Shown here one piece after another: positions 43,885 through 45,487 of a stretch of DNA of 45,487 bases. A program made the position numbers and the translations under genes. Origin of the DNA: Pedobacter hartonius (GTDB lineage: Bacteria; Bacteroidota; Bacteroidia; Sphingobacteriales; Sphingobacteriaceae). Every line of letters begins with the position of its first letter. Position 1 is the stretch's first letter. Location of the stretch: contig NZ_FNRA01000018.1 in NCBI RefSeq assembly GCF_900107535.1, positions 1-45,487 of the forward strand. Direction: 5' to 3'. Under the pieces are notes generated by a model that saw only the letters and a list, made by a program, of their open reading frames with translations, was not told the DNA's origin and made no database searches.

Positions 43885-44457
43885 ATGAGCTCCTCACTTG
43901 ATTTTTCACAGTCCCGGATGAAGTGGTTTAATGAACCGGATAAATCTTTCGCACAGGGATGTAAATTACACATGACAGTAAATCCTGATACAGATTACTG
44001 GCGTATTACACATTATGGTTTTATCCGTGACAATGGCCCCTATTTTTATATGGAACAAGCCGGAGCTTTTGAAGCCAGTGTAAAGATCAGCGGTAAGTAT
44101 AAAGAACTATTTCACCAGGCCGGGTTAATGGTTCGTATTGATGATAAAAACTGGATAAAGACCGGAATTGAATATGTGGATGGCGTACAGAACGTCAGTG
44201 CTGTAGTTACCCGTGAGGTTTCTGACTGGTCGGTAATACCGAGGCATGACAGCCCAAAATCTATGTGGTTAAAGTTACTACGTAAAAGTGATTTCGTGGA
44301 GATTAAGTACTCTTTTGACGGCGTAAAATTTGATATGCTGCGGTTGGCCTATTTCCCTCCGGAAGTGAAAGCAATGATCGGAGTGGTTGCAGCGGCGCCT
44401 GGTAAACAATCTTTTGATGTAATATTCGAAGATTTTAAAGTTGAACCTGTTATATAA
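43885..44457 (+). CDS. Cytosolic DUF1349 protein
   Basis: A protein of about 190 residues. ATG at 43885 is preferred to the TTG at 43879. It shares the whole DUF1349 pattern with the secreted copy at 18337-18987: MKWFNEPDKSF, TDYWRITHYGFIRDNGPYFY, NWIKTGIEYVDGVQNVSAVV, and SDWSVIPRHD. It has no signal peptide. The beta-sandwich fold suggests sugar or lectin-like binding, but no activity is known. It lies in one operon with the VOC gene. Confidence 0.9.
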   Translation: MSSSLDFSQSRMKWFNEPDKSFAQGCKLHMTVNPDTDYWRITHYGFIRDNGPYFYMEQAGAFEASVKISGKYKELFHQAGLMVRIDDKNWIKTGIEYVDGVQNVSAVVTREVSDWSVIPRHDSPKSMWLKLLRKSDFVEIKYSFDGVKFDMLRLAYFPPEVKAMIGVVAAAPGKQSFDVIFEDFKVEPVI

Positions 44458-44677
44458 AGTATCTGCCCACCCGGAAATATTTCTCTTCCCAGTATAATCT
44501 ATAATATCCTGTATATCAGATAGTAAATAGATGTTATCCCTCCTCTTAGTGCATATATCATATGCTGGTCATGCAGTACTTATGTAAAAAAATCGTATAA
44601 TGATATTAGATATTGAATATTTGCGTTTAGATATTGTAAAATAGAAATAACTTCAACAATAAAAATTTAAACTAACA

Positions 44678-45196
44678 ATGGAAGAAAATAAACCACAAAG
44701 TGCTGCCCGCTGGATTGAGAAACTGAAATTACAGCCACATCCGGAAGGCGGTTATTATAATGAACTTTACCGTTCTCAGCTGAAGGTATCAAGATGGTCA
44801 TCTGTCTCTGTTTCAGTATACAATGCCTGTACCTCTATTTACTATTTGCTTGAAGGAAATGACTATTCCAGCTTTCACCGCCTCGCTTCGGATGAAATCT
44901 GGTATTTCCACAAAGGAGCTCCCCTGCTCATTCATATGATCGATAATAATGGAGTTTATACGACGCAGGAACTTTCAGATACGTCAACAGGAACCCTGTC
45001 ATTTTTGATTGAAGCAGGGATCTGGTTTGCCGCTGAGATTCCATCCGGAACTGATTTTACATTGGTTAGTTGTGTAGTCGCCCCGGGCTTCGAGTTTAAA
45101 GAATTTGAAATGGCAGATAAGCAAGAATTAATCGGTCGCTATCCTCAGCACGAGGTGATTCTGAATAAATTATGCAGGGAACGCAACGAAGCTTAA
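44678..45196 (+). CDS. DUF985 cupin protein
   Basis: A 172-residue cupin of the DUF985 type: ARWIEKLKLQPHPEGGYYNE, then TSIYYLLEGNDYSSFHRLAS, DEIWYFHKGAPLLIHM and the C-terminal VAPGFEFKEFEMADK. The family lacks a settled reaction; a metal-bound barrel is usual. It stands alone about 200 nt before tRNA-Lys(TTT). Confidence 0.9.
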   Translation: MEENKPQSAARWIEKLKLQPHPEGGYYNELYRSQLKVSRWSSVSVSVYNACTSIYYLLEGNDYSSFHRLASDEIWYFHKGAPLLIHMIDNNGVYTTQELSDTSTGTLSFLIEAGIWFAAEIPSGTDFTLVSCVVAPGFEFKEFEMADKQELIGRYPQHEVILNKLCRERNEA

Positions 45197-45340
45197 CGGC
45201 ATAGCTATTGACGAAGCAGCTATGGTGAAAGAAATTGCTGATATCATAGCTGCATGAGTGATCTAAGGACGATGATTCAGGGTGTTTTTAGCATTTTAAA
45301 AGGATATCTGAATCTTTTTTAGATTTATTTTCAGATTTAA

Positions 45341-45370
45341 TTGCAACATAATATTTAATTTCTATCTTTG
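45341..45370 (+). promoter_or_regulatory. Bacteroidota promoter TTG-N19-TATCTTTG
   Basis: TTG at 45341-45343 and TATCTTTG at 45363-45370 are 19 nt apart; the tRNA begins 23 nt later. It is a textbook promoter for this group. Confidence 0.82.
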
Positions 45371-45393
45371 CACCTCCTTAAACGAAAGGAATT

Positions 45394-45466
45394 GATTCCG
45401 TAGCTCAGCTGGTAGAGCATTACACTTTTAATGTAGTGGTCCTGGGTTCGAATCCCAGCGGGATCA
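45394..45466 (+). tRNA. tRNA-Lys(TTT)
   Basis: A complete cloverleaf: acceptor GATTCCG/CGGGATC, D arm from TAGCTCAGCTGGTAGAGC, anticodon loop CTTTTAA (anticodon TTT), T arm CTGGG-TTCGAAT-CCCAG, and discriminator A; CCA is not encoded. Its last 22 bases, plus the two bases that follow, are identical to the tRNA tail at 12598-12621, so this tRNA type is the likely integration target. Confidence 0.97.
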
Positions 45467-45487
45467 CAAGAAACAATATCAAAGAGA

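Overview
The window comes from a Bacteroidota genome, most likely the Sphingobacteriaceae (Pedobacter or a close relative). The evidence is AT-rich intergenic DNA, several promoters of the Bacteroidota form TTG-N19-TAnnTTTG, many lipoproteins with a Cys near residue 20, and families typical of this group (DUF1349, DUF4142, MbnP/MbnH pairs, GMC oxidoreductase with a gluconate-dehydrogenase-like small subunit, ECF sigma/FecR remnants). The assignment is inferred from the sequence alone.

Region 1, about 1-13.4 kb, is accessory DNA built as a tandem array of integrated elements. The first element runs from beyond the left edge to about 8558. It carries small excisionase-like HTH genes, an unknown protein, and a tightly overlapping three-gene operon: MmeI-like adenine methyltransferase, SF2 helicase, and GIY-YIG (T5orf172/MUG113) nuclease. 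This looks like a split restriction or defence system. The second unit (about 8559-12621) has a related right end. It carries a VapBC-like pair and a 1001-residue primase-helicase of the TOTE conflict type, but no integrase. Both units end in a copy of a tRNA 3' tail followed by a hairpin. A third, decayed copy of the DNA that follows the tail lies at about 13.35 kb, beyond a PhnB-like gene.

Region 2, 13.5-22.7 kb, is chromosomal metabolism and regulation: a Crp-like regulator with an NmrA-like reductase, a zinc alcohol dehydrogenase and a succinate-semialdehyde-type dehydrogenase, a truncated VOC gene, a secreted DUF1349 protein, an ECF sigma/anti-sigma pair with a Met/Lys-repeat secreted protein, a DUF1223 protein, a LuxR-type regulator and a flavin-binding stress protein. 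The sigma cassette is flanked by an imperfect direct repeat of about 110 bp. The repeat contains the start regions of both the DUF1349 and the LuxR genes, which points to an old tandem duplication that was later gutted.

Region 3, 22.8-24.6 kb, is a gene graveyard next to tRNA-Lys(CTT): a decayed tyrosine integrase, a frameshifted AraC regulator and other broken reading frames, the remains of an element that once used this tRNA.

Region 4, 24.66-30.0 kb, is a putative copper-handling locus: a small Cys-rich membrane-anchored protein, then a compact operon of two MbnP-like lipoproteins, two MbnH-like dihaem proteins and an outer-membrane barrel with a CxxCxC motif. After it come a decayed ORF and a GH18 chitinase with its own promoter and terminator (30.7-32.3 kb).

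Region 5, 32.7-45.5 kb, holds an arginase-family enzyme, a sigma-FecR fusion relic, a GMC oxidoreductase broken near its end plus its small subunit, an ECF sigma operon, a DUF4142 lipoprotein, an unusual membrane/periplasmic pair rich in His motifs, a VOC and DUF1349 cluster, a DUF985 cupin, and finally tRNA-Lys(TTT).
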